A stretch of 64,000 nt of DNA, taken from positions 360,243-424,242 of the forward strand of contig UESW01004354.1 of assembly GCA_900491605.1 (NCBI GenBank), read 5' to 3'. Numbering within the stretch: the stretch's first letter is position 1; each line of letters starts with the position of its first letter. The notes under the pieces are model-generated. The model worked only from the letters and a program-made list of their open reading frames with translations. It ran no database searches and was not told where the DNA came from. Source of the DNA: Calamus simplicifolius (taxonomy: Eukaryota > Streptophyta > Magnoliopsida > Arecales > Arecaceae). Shown piece after piece: positions 12,960 to 25,451 of this stretch. The position numbers and the translations under genes were made by a program.

Positions 12960-13606
12960 TTCAACCAAAGCCCGACTCCGATCGACACTGAAAGCCCGAG
13001 GCCAGCTCGGTATCAAAGCCCGACTCCAGTCGGTACTGAAAACCTGAGGCCAGCTCGGCACTAAAGCCCGACTCCAGTCGGCACAGAAAGCCCGAGGCCA
13101 GCTCGGCACCAAAGCCCAACTCTGATCGGCACTGAAAGCCCAAGGCCAGCTCGGCACCAAAGCCCGACTCCGATTGGCACTGAAAGCCTGAGGCTAGCTC
13201 GGCACCAAAGCCCGACTCCGATTGGCACTGAAAGCCCGAGGCCAGCTCGGCACCCAAGCCCGACTTCGGTCGGCACTGAAAGCCCGAGGCCAGCTCGACA
13301 CCCAAGCCCGACTCCGGTCGGCACTGAAAGCCCAAGGCCAGCTCGACACCAAAGCCCGACTTCGGTCGGCACTGAAAGCCCGAAGCTAGTTCGACACTGA
13401 AAGCCCGAGGCCAGCTCGGCACCAAAGCCCGACTCCAGTCGGCACTGAAAGCTCGAGGCCAGCTCGACACCAAAGCCTGACTCCGGTCGGCACTGAAAGC
13501 CCGAGGCCCTCGGCACAAAGCCCGACTCCGATCGGCATGAAAGCCCGAGGCCACTCGGCACCAAAGCCCGACTCCGATCGGCACTGAAAGTCCGAGGCCA
13601 GCCTCA
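12960..13606. repeat. 48-bp tandem array in element A, about 13 copies
   Basis: The period was measured as 48 bp between successive GGCACCAAAG marks (13153 and 13201). Each 48-mer is two related 24-mers, one with GACTCCGATCGGCAC and one with GAGGCCAGCTCGGCAC, so it is a dimer repeat. Each unit contains the interrupted palindrome CCGAG-GCCAG-CTCGG. The Ala/Gly/Ser-rich reading frames across it on the minus strand follow from the period being a multiple of three and are not genes. Confidence 0.95.
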
Positions 13607-13862
13607 GCGCCCCCACTAGGACCCGATCCTATATAGCAACTAAGTCACGGATTTGCTCGTGGCGAGCAGACAAACACGATGTCCCCCAGTGCCGACGCAG
13701 CCCTATCAAGGGTCCTAGGATGGCAAGCTGAAAGGAAAGGTGCACTACACTAAGTAAACCCTCGAAGGTAGATTTCAAAAAGAACATTTTCATTGTTTCA
13801 AATGTTTACAAAATGCCGACCAAGTCGGACTTTAATACAGGAAAAGAAAGAAAAATGGGCGA

Positions 13863-15773
13863 TCAGGGCTCGGCCACTGTGGGCCCGTCATTGGATGGCA
13901 GCCCCTCGGATCCCTCATCTGGCTCGATGTCCGTGATGCCGAGAAGACCGAGGACCCTGGCCACCTTCTCCCTGTAGTCCCGAAACCCCTCGAGGTAGAC
14001 ATCCACGGAGGCTTCGGCCATCGTCCGTGAAGCTGGTAGACTTGCGGAAGTCATCCACAGCTTCGATAGCCTTCCTCTCAGCGGCAACTACAATAGTTTT
14101 CGCCCTATGGACCATGGCCTCCCCTCCGCGGTGCGGGAGTCCGCCATCCTCGCTACCTCTTTAGTGTTCTCTGCCCTCTCCTCGGCCGCCTTTATTTCAA
14201 TAGAGAGGGCGTCGATGCGGTAGTCCCTGACGGTGACGGCCCCCATGGTCTCCTCCAGCTGGCCCAGGGCTGCCCGGGCGCGCTCGTCCTCAACGGCCGC
14301 CGGCTGACGGCCTCCTTAAGCTCGGCAGCCCGATTCGTCCACACTACCTCCAAGGCCTCCTCTACCTCTCAGCTCGGGCCCGGGCTTTGGCAGCCTCTCG
14401 CTGGTCTGACGGAGGACGGTCTCTCCTTGGTCGATGACCTCCCTCATGGCCACCAAGGAGTTCACCGACTACATAAAAATGAGTCAAAACAAGACAGTTG
14501 AACAAGAATTTTTGAAGTTACGTGAGATAAGGCATTCCCGGATGTGGGCTACGAAGGCCTCTTTGAAGAAGGCCGAGGCCCCCAGCTGGTAGAGCTCCTC
14601 CTGAAACTTGGGCATGATGATTAAGCAATGAGTCGCTCCACCCGGTGACCGTGGTTCATCACTGAGGGCCGTGAGGGGATCGCCCCACCTCGCCTCCCTC
14701 GGTGGCCTCGACCGGCTCGGGCGCTACGGGTGCTGGGCTGGGAGCCATTGGTGCTTCCTCCACTGGCAGCCCCACTATGCCAAGGGGCCCTTGCCCAAGC
14801 TTGGCTCCACCTCCGTCCATGCTGGTTCGGTGACTGAGAGGATGGGCTCTGCCGGTGCCATGGCCCCCTCCGCTCTCGCTCCTTCCGGGGGAGTATCGGT
14901 CATTAGGTCGATGGCGGGGCTAACTGCTGACTCTCTTTCATGTTCCGGGGTGGGGAGACTGTGCGAAGACCGACTCAGGGCCTGGTTCTGCTGCCTCTCG
15001 CTCGGCCCCTCGGTGCCCTCGAGGGCTCTCTTCTTCTTCATCGCCTCCTTTTGACAGCGTGAATTGGGATCTTCATCACTGCACAAGTCATCGGTCAAGG
15101 TGAGCAAAAAAAAAAAAAAAAAAGAGGGAAACAGGCCAAGGATCGGGGGCATGCAGTTGCTCACCACTATGGGAGGAGACGCCTACGTGCCGGAGGTTAT
15201 CCTCCAAAAGGAGTTGATTACAGTGAGGGGCCTCGGCTATCAAAAGCTTCCCGAGTGCCTTCTTGTCCCCCGGGGCCACCGTCGAGTCCTTGTTCGGCCT
15301 CGTGTTCGGGTCCCCCCATCTCAACCTCACTCCTCAAGATCGGCGAAGAAGAAGCGGGACTTCCACCCCTTGATGGATGAGGGCAAACCTAGTTTGAGGA
15401 CTCGGTCGGGCCAAGGCTAGAATAGCCATCAGCCCGACTGTTGTTGGAGGGTATAAAAATAGTGGAAAAGAGAGATCCTAGCCTCAATGCCATGAAAATG
15501 GTAGAGCACTATGAAGCCACAGATGGTCCGAATAGAATTCCGAACCAGCTAGGCGGGTGTCAGAGAATAGCGGTCAAGAAGATTGAGGAAGAAAGGATGG
15601 TAGGGCAGCGAAGACCTATTCTAAGGGAGACCTCGTAGATAGCGATTCTACCAGGTCGGAAAGAGACTACCTATCGTCGGGGTGGGGAGGAATAATCGGA
15701 TGCAGCTTGGAATCTGGTAATGGGCCCTAATGTTGGCCAACTCTTGGCCCGTTACTGTGGAGGCGGTCCCCAT
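13863..15773 (-). pseudogene. Antisense ORF relic of element A, PF04195-like
   Basis: Convergent to pol. The probable start at 15773 (MGTASTVTGQELANIRAHYQ) matches TSKDIETLRAKYYVP of element C's antisense ORF. The segment DPNTRPNKDSTVAPGDKKA near 15300 matches EPDTSSNEDSTVGDRDREL of C. The C-terminal ASVDVYLEGF and the final AEP-stop at 13863 match the end of C. The middle has a coiled-coil-like Ala/Glu-rich region in broken frames. Function of these antisense ORFs is unknown. This copy is clearly degenerate. Confidence 0.7.
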
Positions 15774-16507
15774 CAGATTCTGTCCCCACCCTCGATGAGG
15801 CGCCGACAGCCATCGGGCGACTCCTAGCAGGAGCCGGCCGACGACTCGCCGTTGGAAAGAGAAACATGGTCCTCGGAGGAGGAGGAAGAAGACCAGGATA
15901 GTACGGGAGATGGAGAGGCTCAAAGCCTTGAGGGAGAAATATGATCCCCGAGAGAAGTATAAGTGGACCAGAACGGAGAGGAAGACATTGAAAAGCTGGA
16001 AATGATTGGAGAACTAATCTGGATTAGGAGGAAGAGCAATAAGAACAGCTCGGAGAAAGACGAGGACAGGAACTCGAGGAAGGAGACAATCTCTCAGGGG
16101 GGGCAGAATGCCAGACTCAAGAGCTTTCCCCCGACTTATCAGTTTCAATCGTTCCGCCTAACCTAATCGGCCACATGGACCCCACTGTAGGCGGTGTCGC
16201 CTCGACAAGTGCCCGGCATGTGGGATGCTCCTCCTTTGGCCAATCACGAAGCATCGCTAGCGTCAGCATCATGATGGCAATGATGGCGGTTGCTTTTCGT
16301 GGGTTCTGAGAGGATGCCCCTGTTTCGAAGAGGATTTCCATAGATCTGACGGTTTGCAGGAGCAGTAGCGCTGCAGTGCCCAAGTTGTCCGCGCTAAGGA
16401 ATCACTGTACCTAGAGACACATGCCCCCCATAATTGGTAGCACATCGGGATCAACCACCTAGGAGCTTACACCCTTTCGCCTTATAGGGGTAGGCTCACT
16501 TCGTTTC

Positions 16508-16524
16508 AGAGGTGAGGGGGCATC
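16508..16524 (+). other. Polypurine tract of element A
   Basis: AGAGGTGAGGGGGCATC lies immediately before the 3' LTR. Element C has GGGGCTGAGGGGCATC at the same place. It is the plus-strand primer site expected for an LTR element. Confidence 0.7.
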
Positions 16525-17190
16525 TAATGTGGCTGATCGAGCCATGTTAGAGTTAACAGAGGAAGCAACTGACGAGACCCCAACCTCAGCCTCCGAGGTC
16601 CTTTCGGCCTCGGCCTCGGACCTCATGTCTCCTCGACCTCGGACCTCATGTTCCCTCGACCTCGGACCTTGTATCCCTTTGGCCTCGGATCCCAGGTCCC
16701 CTCTACCTTGAGCCGCCTGACATTGTCACGTGAACCACCATCCATTGCAGTTGTCCACATGGCCCCATAACTGTTTGCAACTGTGCGTGGCCACTACCCA
16801 TAACGGCGCACTCCTAACACGACTAGGCCCATCTGTTATCTGTGGCACCGCGCCTGGCAGGTGGCTGACGGGGCAAGACACCTCTGACATGCACAGTGTC
16901 GGTTACGACCTGTCCCTATTAGCCTGGCCACCTGTTTGCTATCGGACAACAACACCTCGGAATTAGCCATCTTTTGAAAGCGAAAAAAGGAACCTTCGAA
17001 TAGGTATAAGAACCTACACTCACAACGAGGGAAGGATCAGAACTCAAGCTCTCTAACTATTTTCTACTAGCTCTTTTCTTCACTGTTCCCGAGTCGCTTA
17101 CTTGAGCGTCGAAGGATCCCTACTGGTGCAACCAATCTCCAGAAGACTTTCTTGCAGGAGCTTCTTCGAGGAGGAGGATCTCCGTTTTTT
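16525..17190 (+). repeat. 3' LTR of element A, terminally truncated
   Basis: It starts TAATGTGGCTGATCGAGCC, so the canonical TG has become TA. It follows the 5' LTR to GGATCT near 17180. The final 40-50 bp of the 5' LTR (through GGCAACA) are absent and replaced by AT-rich DNA. Confidence 0.85.
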
Positions 17191-18868
17191 GCTAATATAT
17201 ATATAGATTTATGCTAGAAATCTTAAAATTCGGTAAAAATTAATTCCTAATGGCTCATCATTATCTGTAAACATTTAGTGTAAAAACTAAAGTATACTCG
17301 ACTAATAGATATAGCACAAATTAAATATGTATTTGGTTTATTAAAAAAAATTATAATTAGCTAAAATCAATTTTTGAAAGTATTTTTTTATAAATTTGTA
17401 TTAATTTTCACACAAACATTATAGTTATATAGAGGATTATTATCTTGATATTTTGTTTCTGTGTTTTACCAATCTTTCTTGCTTTCTTCCAAGGTTTCTT
17501 GGTTAGCATTTCTATCACTTCCTATCCTTAAAGATCCGGTGATGCTCGCCCTTTTTTTTCTTTAAAAATGAATAATTCCTCGAATAGTTGCCAATTTTGC
17601 TAGTGTCATGAAATTTGGTCTCTCTCTCTCTCTCTCTCTCTTGTGTGAGAGAGAGGGGCTTACCAAATATTCTTCTACCAAACATCAACCTCAACATCCT
17701 TTTCTATTCACCCAATAAAAAATTCCTACTTCTTCTTATATCGCATTGTTTTTCTGCAGTTGTTTGCTGCTTGGCTCCACACCAATCAGTTATCATGAAA
17801 AAAAAAGAGAGGTTCCAATCCTTGTGGGCAATCTTTTAAACACATAATGCAACCCACTTGGCAATCCTGGATGGACATAGAGAACTCCATCAAAATGAAG
17901 CAGACAAGGGTTAATTATAAATTAAAAAATTTAACATTGCATTTGACCTGAAGACCGCATGATATATGAGCACTCGAAGAAGAGACAAAATCTGAATCAC
18001 AGTTAATATAGAGCTAACCAATCTCAAGGATGGTGCTGACACGGGATTCATTTATTTATTGAATGTATTGGAAGGGTTCTCACTGATGCAATGAGTTATT
18101 TTTTATTTGGATTCGTATCCGAACAAAGTCCTCACATGGTGTCAAAATACAACAACAAAAAAAAAAGAAAGTGCAGTAAGTCTGTGGATGGGCTCATAAA
18201 CATACAAGTACTACTAAGATTTCTTGTGATATTATAATCGCTTTGTCAATATATTTGGTGTTTTTCTAATGCAAAAAAATCAACTGATGATATTCTGCCC
18301 AACCTTTCGCCGATTATTGATGAGCAATTCTCTCAAAAAAGGAACAACCTCTGCATCAGCTTTTCTTTCTCCAGAAGGTAGCTAGTTATTTAACTTGGTT
18401 CAGATTCAAGTAAATACAACATGCTGAACATAACGGTGAGAATCACCTTATGACCATAGATGACATAAGTTTTAGGGGGCCCATCAAGAAGAAGTTTCTG
18501 GATGTGAATTGTATGTGTTATAGATCCTAATGATGGTGGTGAGGATGATAAATTTAAAAAGAATTATGTTTGAATTAGAGCTTCTATAGTGACATTAGGC
18601 AAGCGTGAGGAATGCTAGGGTCTAATCAGTTGAATGAGAGTATAAAGCTTCAAAGTTTACAATAGATAAAGAAGAATAGAAAGAAAAAGAAAAAAGCATG
18701 TCATCTTTAGGCAAGGTCTCTCTTTCTAAGTAGGCTTTGGATCTGAAGATTAGTTAACTTGTGGTCATATATGCCTCGTCACAATAAAGCCGATGTTGGC
18801 TGTTGGATAGAATTATCCTAATTATTGTGGGTCAAGGGACTTCTTTAGACTATAGATAACTAGAGACC
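17191..18868. other. AT-rich intergenic DNA, no gene seen
   Basis: No coding region or RNA gene is recognisable. It contains a (TC)n microsatellite at 17619-17640 followed by TGTGAGAGAGAG, which could pair with it as a small hairpin. Confidence 0.6.
17619..17640. repeat. (TC)n microsatellite
   Basis: Eleven TC units, followed after a few bases by GAGAGAGAGG on the same strand, giving a small potential hairpin. Confidence 0.9.
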
Positions 18869-21800
18869 AGCATTTTTTTTTTTTTTTTTGTTACAGGTAG
18901 GCGATCACACCACTCTGGCGCAAGTCAAACCCAAACTATCATAGTACAAAATTTGATTAAAAATAACAGGATAAGAGACACCGACGTGCCATTCCTACTG
19001 ACCAAGATGGCGAGCGACCTTAGAAGCTACCCAATCAGTTGCAGCATTGGCTTCTCTATAAATATGATGAATCACAGAGGCACAAGTGGCCTGAAGAGAG
19101 ATCTTGATATCTATAATCAGAGGATTAAGAAGAGAATGAGAATCCCCATCACGTCTAATCCACCTAATGATCGACAGAGAGTCTCCCTCAATGATCAACC
19201 TGCGATAGCCCAAACGACGAACAGCATAAGAGACGCCAGCCCAAGTAGCTTGGAGCTCCGCCATTGGGACCAAAATATCCATAGAGCTATGACCGCCAGC
19301 CGCAAGTAACTGACCCTCAGAGCCACGTATGACAAACCCAGAACTAGCAATACGATCGGAGACAGAACCATCAAAGTTCACTTTGACGAAACCCGGGGGT
19401 GGGGGCTTCCAAGAGACAAAGATCGTAGAACGGTGCGCTGTTGGAGCAACAGGGGAGTCCCAGTGACCAGGCCCATTAGAGTGAATGCCAAAATGACAGT
19501 GAATGTACTCCCGGGCATGAAAGAGAGCACGACAGATAACCACCTGCGGAGCGGCCGTCTCCTCAGCAAAGACAATCTGGTTCCAAGTCAGCCAGATATG
19601 ATAAGCCAAGTAGGCTAAAAAAATACCCTGGGAGCGGAGACCACTCTGGATAACCAAACGGATAGCATGCAGAAAAGAAAGCCGGGTGGTCCATCATCTA
19701 GCAACCAAGGGGTAAAGTGGGTCAACTGCCAAATCTGAGATGCACGAGAACAGTTAAAAATGATATGATCAACCAATTCATTGTGCATCCCACATATCAG
19801 ACAGAGAGGCAGAATAGAAAGACCACGATCAGCCAAAAGGGAATAGGTAGGAAGACAATCCCACCTGAGCTTCCACAGAAAAAGCTGGACCCTGGGATGA
19901 ACTGGCAAACGCCAAATCCAAGCAACATCAGCTAGGCCCGACATCGAAGATCGGAAACTGGCAACCAGGTCCCTAGTGGGAGCACAAGGAAGACAGGATC
20001 GACATCAAAGTCTAATATCCGGGCCAGCAGAAAGAGGAAGAGGCATAGCGAGGATCCTTTGCGCCAGCTCAGTCCCAAACAGCCGAGCCACCATTGGGGC
20101 ATTCCATCCAGCATTCTCCTAGGAAATCAAAGATGAAACATGCAAAGAGGGTTCAACATCTGAACTAATGAAAGTCGGCCATCGAGAAAGAGGGAGATCA
20201 GCTATCCAAGTGTCCTGAATAACATCAACTGAGGTCCCATCCCCAATCATACAATGGATATCAGACATAACAGTAGGAGCTACCTCGCAGATCGCACGCC
20301 ACATGAAAGAACATCCCCTGGGAAAGCTGAAAGCTGAGTCAGAAGTCCTACCATCGTATCTACCTCGCATGACAGAACTCCAGAAGCAATGAGGGTCCAT
20401 CAGGTATCTAGAGGCATGTCTCGCAATAGCAGCATCACGACGGAGCACCAATGACTGGATCCCAAGACTGCCCTCGGAACTAGGCAAACAAACAATGTCC
20501 TAGGCCAATAGGTGAAGACCATGGTCCCCCTAAATGGACGCCCAGAGAAAGTCCCGAATACGTCTCTCTATCCGACGAAGACAGGTAGTTGGGACCAAAG
20601 AATTGGATAACAAATAGAGAGGCAGCGAAGTAAGAATAGATCGGATCAGGGTAATGTGGCCCATCATAGAAAGACCCGAAACCTACCAACGATCTAATCG
20701 AGCAGAAATCCGACGATCAAGGTCAACAAAATCCTGCCGATGGGGCCGCCGACCCGAAATTGGGATTCCAAGGTAGGTCAGGTGATCAGAGAAAGTGGAA
20801 ATCCCTAACAACCGAGAAATGACAGCACGACAGCGGGGAGGGGTCGATGGGCTGAAGCAGAGGGTAGATTTATGCAAGTTAACCCGCTGCCCCGAATTCC
20901 GACAGTAAGACTGAATGATAGCAGAACAAGTGGCAGCATTCTGAACAGAAGCTGGGCTAAGCAGAATGCAGTCGTCAGCAAAGAGAAGATGGGTAAGAGC
21001 AGGTCCATGGGGCCCAGGCATGTAAGGCTTCAACAAAGATGATCCTACTGCCTGGTGAAGAGCACGAGATAGGTCATCCGCACACAGCACAAAAAGGAAT
21101 GGAGAGAGAGGGCATCCCTGACGGATACCAACAGCAGAGGAAAAAAACTCCGTCGGACTACCATTAATAATAATAGAAAAGGTAGGCCCTTGAACACAAG
21201 CCATAACCCAATCGATGAAGAGGTCAGCAAACCCAAACACCCGAAGCGTATGCTGGAGAAATATCCAACTCATCCTATCATAAGCTCTCTCCATGTCTAA
21301 CTGGACGGCCATAAGAGACCGTCGGCCTGGGGCACACTTGAGGTCATGCATAAACTCCTGGGCAATGAGAGCATTATCAGTGATACTACGCCCACGAATG
21401 AAAGCTCCTTGCTCCGAGAGATAAGACGGGGAATCACCCCCTGCAACCGAGTAACCAAGATACGAGTGCAGACTTTATATAGGGTGGTACACAAGCTAAT
21501 CGGCCTAAAGTGCTGGGGGAGAAGAGCATTAACTCTCTTTGGAACAAGGGCAAGAAAAGTCCTCTGCCAATCAGCAGGAATAGTTCTGGAAGAGAAAGCA
21601 TGCTGAATAGCCAAAATAACATCTCGCCCAACAATATCCCAGTAGAAGCGGAAGAAGAAAGGCGGAAAGCCATCCGAACCAGGAGCTTTGTCAGGACCCA
21701 AGGCCCAAACCGTAGCACGAATCTCCTCCGCTAGGACCTCCCGAGTCAAAATCCCATTATCACTCTCAGAAACCCTGCCAGCCCGAGTAGCAGTGATAAT

Positions 21801-22990
21801 AGAGGAAACAAAGGCAGACACCTCCGACCAGCGAGACTAGAAGAAATGGAGCAACTGCTCACGAATAGCCCCATCATCCTCAAGGATGTTACCATCAACA
21901 TCACTAAGCCGATGGATCCGATTAGCAGTACGCCGAGCCACTGTGGCCTGGTGAAAGAACCTGATATTCTGATCACCTTGCTGAATCCACTGAACCCGGG
22001 ACCGCTGCCTCCAATAAGTTTCCTGCTGCCAGAGCAAGGAATGATGCAAAGCCAAACTACTCCTGAGAGACTGCAGATCAGTGTCAGATAGATAACCCTC
22101 CGCATCCTCCTTAGCCTGAAAGGTATAAATATCAGCTTCCACAACATGGACTTGGTGTAATAGATCCCCACCTCTCTTCTATGCCACCCTAAGAGCCTAC
22201 GTTTAGTGAGCTCTAAGCGGCGAGAGAAACGGTAAGTAGAGTTCCCTCTAACTGGTGTACGCCACACCTGACTAATTAAGGACCGAGTCAAAAAATAACA
22301 CGACCAAAACTGCTCAAACCGAAAAGGCCCCCGCCTGTGAGATGACACCTCAGTAGAGATGAGGAAGGGACAATGGTCTGACGCAATTCGAGGGAGATGA
22401 GAAGTAGTAGTGCCGAAAAAGGACTGCATCCAAGAAGAGAAGGCCAAGGCCCGATCTAACCGCTCCCACACCCGAGCAGATCCACTACGATTATTGCGCT
22501 AAGTAAACTGCGGTCCCGAAAAGCCTAGATCAAAAGACCAGCTGAGGATATGAAAGAGCGAAACTCCCTGGAGTTCGGAGAATCCACAAACCAACGCCCC
22601 CAACGCTTCTCAGAAGCATCCACTATACAATTGAAATCACCAGCGATAAGAGTGGGGAGGCCCTGGCCTAACAAGGTAAGAATCTCAGACTAGAGACCAC
22701 GCCGCTGGCGATAGTCAGTACTAGCATAGACACCCAGAAGCAACCAGGGCGGAGAGATTCCCTCCGAAATAACCAAGGCCACCTGCTTATGACTATGGTG
22801 AAAAGCATCGACTCGGATTGCAGGATTCCGCCAAAGAGCCATAATACCCCCCGAGAGACCATTAGCTTTCACAGCATAGGAAGACCAGTTACGAAAAACA
22901 CGCCACCGAAAGTGTTGAAGACTAAGACCCGACAAACGAGTTTCCAACAAAATACATATAGAGTCCCCTAAGCCTTCGAAAGAGATGAGC
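18869..22990 (-). mobile_element. L1-type LINE 1, 5'-truncated
   Basis: The element reads on the minus strand. Its 3' end is a poly(A) tail, seen as a T-run at about 18870-18889 on the plus strand. It lacks ORF1 and the first residues of the endonuclease, as is usual for incomplete reverse transcription. AGCAT occurs both outside the tail (about 18864) and outside the 5' end (about 22988), giving a possible short target duplication. The T-run makes its true length uncertain. It is collinear with LINE 2 at 52629-58555. Confidence 0.9.
18995..22985 (-). pseudogene. LINE 1 ORF2 (endonuclease, RT, zf-RVT, RNase H), broken
   Basis: Domains in order on the minus strand are as follows. The apurinic-like endonuclease keeps LLETRLSG, AGDFNC and ASDHCPFLI, but its N-terminus is missing. 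Reverse transcriptase has DMERAYDRMSW, GIRQGCPLSPFLFV and LLFADDCILL. A zf-RVT region has HPRVQLFLWKLRWDCLPT and LCLICGM. RNase H has VNFDGSV, AELQATWAG, IEGDSLSIIRW and IYREANAATDWVAS and ends near 18995. Frame shifts separate the endonuclease (22690-22992), linker (21746-22471), RT (20683-21821) and C-terminal pieces, so no single protein is possible. Confidence 0.9.
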
Positions 22991-23269
22991 ATTTTAATCT
23001 TATTGCGTTTGTGTATCCTGCTATCTTACCGAGTGTAAGCAATCAATATATAGTCCCATCGGCCATGCTTTCCTACGATGTCTCATTAATTGGATGCCAA
23101 CTGAATGCCAGCATTGTTTGATACCATCGGCCATATAGCGGTTCATTCCATGCCTAGCTGAGGCTGTGCGCGTTGAATTATAAAATGCATTTATTGATAC
23201 AAATGAATGATGATGCTAGTTTAGTACAAATCAATTATGATACATCAAAAAATAAAATTTACTTCAGTG

Positions 23270-23520
23270 GTTTTTTTTTTTGCTTCCGAAGTAACATGTC
23301 ACATAGGTCACCATCCAATTTGTTGCAGTGTTAACTTCTTCATAAATATGATAGATCTGAAAAATATGAGCCTTTTGAAGAATAAATTAAATATCAACTG
23401 AATTCATTAAATGATAACAGTAGAATCCTTCTTAATAAAAAAATAAGGAACATAAAAAAGTTTGAGTGACGAACAAAATATCTATTCAAACGGCATAAAG
23501 CTCGGCCTGAAAAACTGCGG
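23270..23520 (-). mobile_element. Old LINE relic, RNase H tail
   Basis: A T-run at about 23270-23281 marks the poly(A) end. Read on the minus strand, in shifting frames, are QAELYAV, KDSTVII and then IYHIYEEVNTATNWM. These line up in order with the RNase H motifs of LINEs 1 and 2 (AELQATWAG, EGDSLSIIRW, IYREANAATDW). In-frame stops follow the EGDS equivalent. The left limit is the tail; the right limit is approximate. Confidence 0.6.
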
Positions 23521-24605
23521 GCCATTGCCTTTTGGTGCTTTGCGCGCGCCCAACCATTCGCACCCACGGCCTTAAAATCCCACTGCGGGCAAGCGCATGG
23601 CCCACAACATCGTTCGGACAACTGTCATTCACCGGATATAAAAATAAATAAAGTTTTTTTCAGAATTACCATATTCGATATTTTAAAATCCTTCTCATCT
23701 CAAGAATTACTTCTTAATTTAAACCTTCCGTCGCCCCCCAATAAATCACAATTTCTGGTTAAAATAGCTGGAAATAATAAATAATCGTTATACCCCGTGG
23801 CCACCGTCGCGCTGGTCACCGTCATCAATCTCATCGAGGATTCCTCCAAGGCACGGACTCGGGCCCGTGGAGCCGTGCAGGGAATCCTCTGGCCGTGCGC
23901 GCGAGCAACCTCGCCGACGGATGTCGAGGGGGTGGTGGTTGGATACCGATGGCAACCCTCCTCCCCCAGCCTCTTGTTCTACTTCCCTCTCCTTCCTCTT
24001 TCTGCTCAAAGCTAGGAGGAGATTGGTTTGGAACAGGGGAGGGATCTTGAGAGGGTTGGGGTCCATGGAAGACGCCATCCACAAGGGACCGTGGTGCCGT
24101 TGGATTAGATTAAGATGTCAAGGGACCGCTCATTGACACCGTAATAATGCGTAGATAGTAGCCAGCTGATCTAAGTTTAGCCAGTAGCTTGGTTGGGGTC
24201 TTTAACGTAACTCATTGCGACGAACTTCACCGATAAGCAATCTATTGATATGAGGCGAAAGTGTTTTACCGGGCACACTGGTGATGGTTCCTGGGCCATC
24301 CCATGACACCAGCGAGGAAAAGTGAAAACCCGTGGATGCCACGAAGGGGCATCATATATACCCTTCAATAGTCCATCCAACAGGCAAAATTACCCTTAGA
24401 AGCTCTCGTGCCATGGACTTTTTATTATGATCGGCCACTAAAAGTATGTACATAGCAAATTGAGGGCAACTATACATTGGGTTGTCCAACGATCTTATTG
24501 CAGGTGGTGAGTAGTCGATGGATTGATTACATACAGCTTGCTCGATCTCCCTCGGCGCACGTACGGTTCCACGCCGCCGCAGATGGTCGCTTGGACTGCA
24601 CGAGA
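23521..24605. other. Intergenic DNA downstream of the small gene
   Basis: A GC-richer block at about 23790-24090 gives open frames on both strands but none resembles a known protein. The part nearest 24605 would hold the 3' UTR of the minus-strand gene ending at 24606. I see no clear polyadenylation signal. Confidence 0.45.
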
Positions 24606-25039
24606 TTAGGCCCGGCCCGACCAGACCGAGACCCTCCCAATGGGCTGCTTCCGTTGGGGAGAATGAGATACCTCCGGCTCCGACCTCTGCAGTATCTCCC
24701 ACATCACCTCAACATCTCGATACCCGCAACTCTCGACATCGTTGTGAAGCTTTAGAATCCCACCTCCTGCCAATTCACATATGTAGAGTATGGACGCATT
24801 AATATCATAAATATGATGAAATATATACACACGCGCACGCACTGATAATGGTTCGTGATCCGGCCAGGATCATAGATGAATATATTTGAGATCGCACCTT
24901 TCATTTCTGGTGGTGGGCATGGGCTTTCACAAGGAAGAAAGGAAGAGGTGATGTCACCGTCTTTCCGGGGTCTCAAGCGGGCGGCGACGGCGATGAGCGC
25001 TCGCTTCAACGGCAGCACCACCCGCTGCCACCACTCCAT
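24606..25039 (-). CDS. Small plant-specific protein of unknown function, 80 aa, two exons
   Basis: Exon 1 is 25039-24958 and begins MEWWQRVVLPLKRALIAVAA. Exon 2 is 24766-24606 and runs from GILKLHNDVESCGYRDV through VMWEILQRSE to VSVWSGRA and TAA. The donor (GT at 24957/24956) and acceptor (CAG at 24769-24767) are canonical and leave phase 1. The joined length, 243 nt, is an exact multiple of three. A GAG acceptor three bases further in is an equally legal choice and would drop one Gly. The pattern (a WW-basic amphipathic N-terminus, then KLHxDVxxCxYxDVxVMWExLxR) matches a small conserved plant family that I recall only as uncharacterised. No signal peptide or catalytic motif is visible. LINE and SINE insertions lie upstream, from about 750 bp. 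Confidence 0.7.
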
Positions 25040-25451
25040 CACCGCCTTCCTTCTTCCCTCGCCGACCTGGACGGGTTGGTGCGCCCTGGAGGACCGTCTG
25101 GTTTTAAAAAGGCTCGATCGTCGCCACCTAACGTGCCCCAGATGTCAACACGTTGCCTCGTCTCTCGCGCCAGGCGCCCTTCCTTTGTCCTTCGTAGCCC
25201 TTTCTTTCTTTCTTTTTTTTTTTTTTTTTGTCATCTTATTTATTTTTCCGGATCCCGGTTTCCCCGTCGGCCCTCGCAGCACAGAACCAAAGTGACCGCC
25301 GCGTGGAGGTTCGTTTCTTTCGGTGTGGCTAGGACGGCGACACGAGGTGGCCCAAGCGCGCCTTGTGACGTCGAGGAACACGTGGAGAATTCCGGCGGGC
25401 TTAACGAGGAGTTCACGAAGCCTGGACACGTATCGCATCGAGTGGGACGTG

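Larger units (their letters stand above)
7817..17190 (+). mobile_element. Ty3/gypsy LTR retrotransposon A, Tat lineage, decayed and protease-less
   Basis: This element has a 5' LTR (7817-8476), a primer-binding-like site, gag, RT, RNase H and integrase remnants ending at 12861. A 48-bp tandem array, an antisense ORF relic (13863-15773), a polypurine tract and a 3' LTR (16525 to about 17190) follow. Tat lineage is inferred from the convergent antisense ORF and close similarity to element C in this window. The reading frames are broken many times. The gag C-terminus and the whole protease present in element C are missing, so the element cannot be autonomous. The last 40-50 bp of the 3' LTR are missing, so no target duplication can be confirmed. 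Confidence 0.9.

Noticed and set aside
12852..13616. Long repetitive minus-strand ORFs (up to 207 codons, GLGLSVPTGVGL-type repeats)
   Set aside because: They are translations of the 48-bp array, whose length is a multiple of three. No start context or homologue, and all three frames stay open together.
23788..24136. Overlapping ORFs in a GC-rich block
   Set aside because: Open in several frames on both strands, without a protein family or splice structure that I could support.
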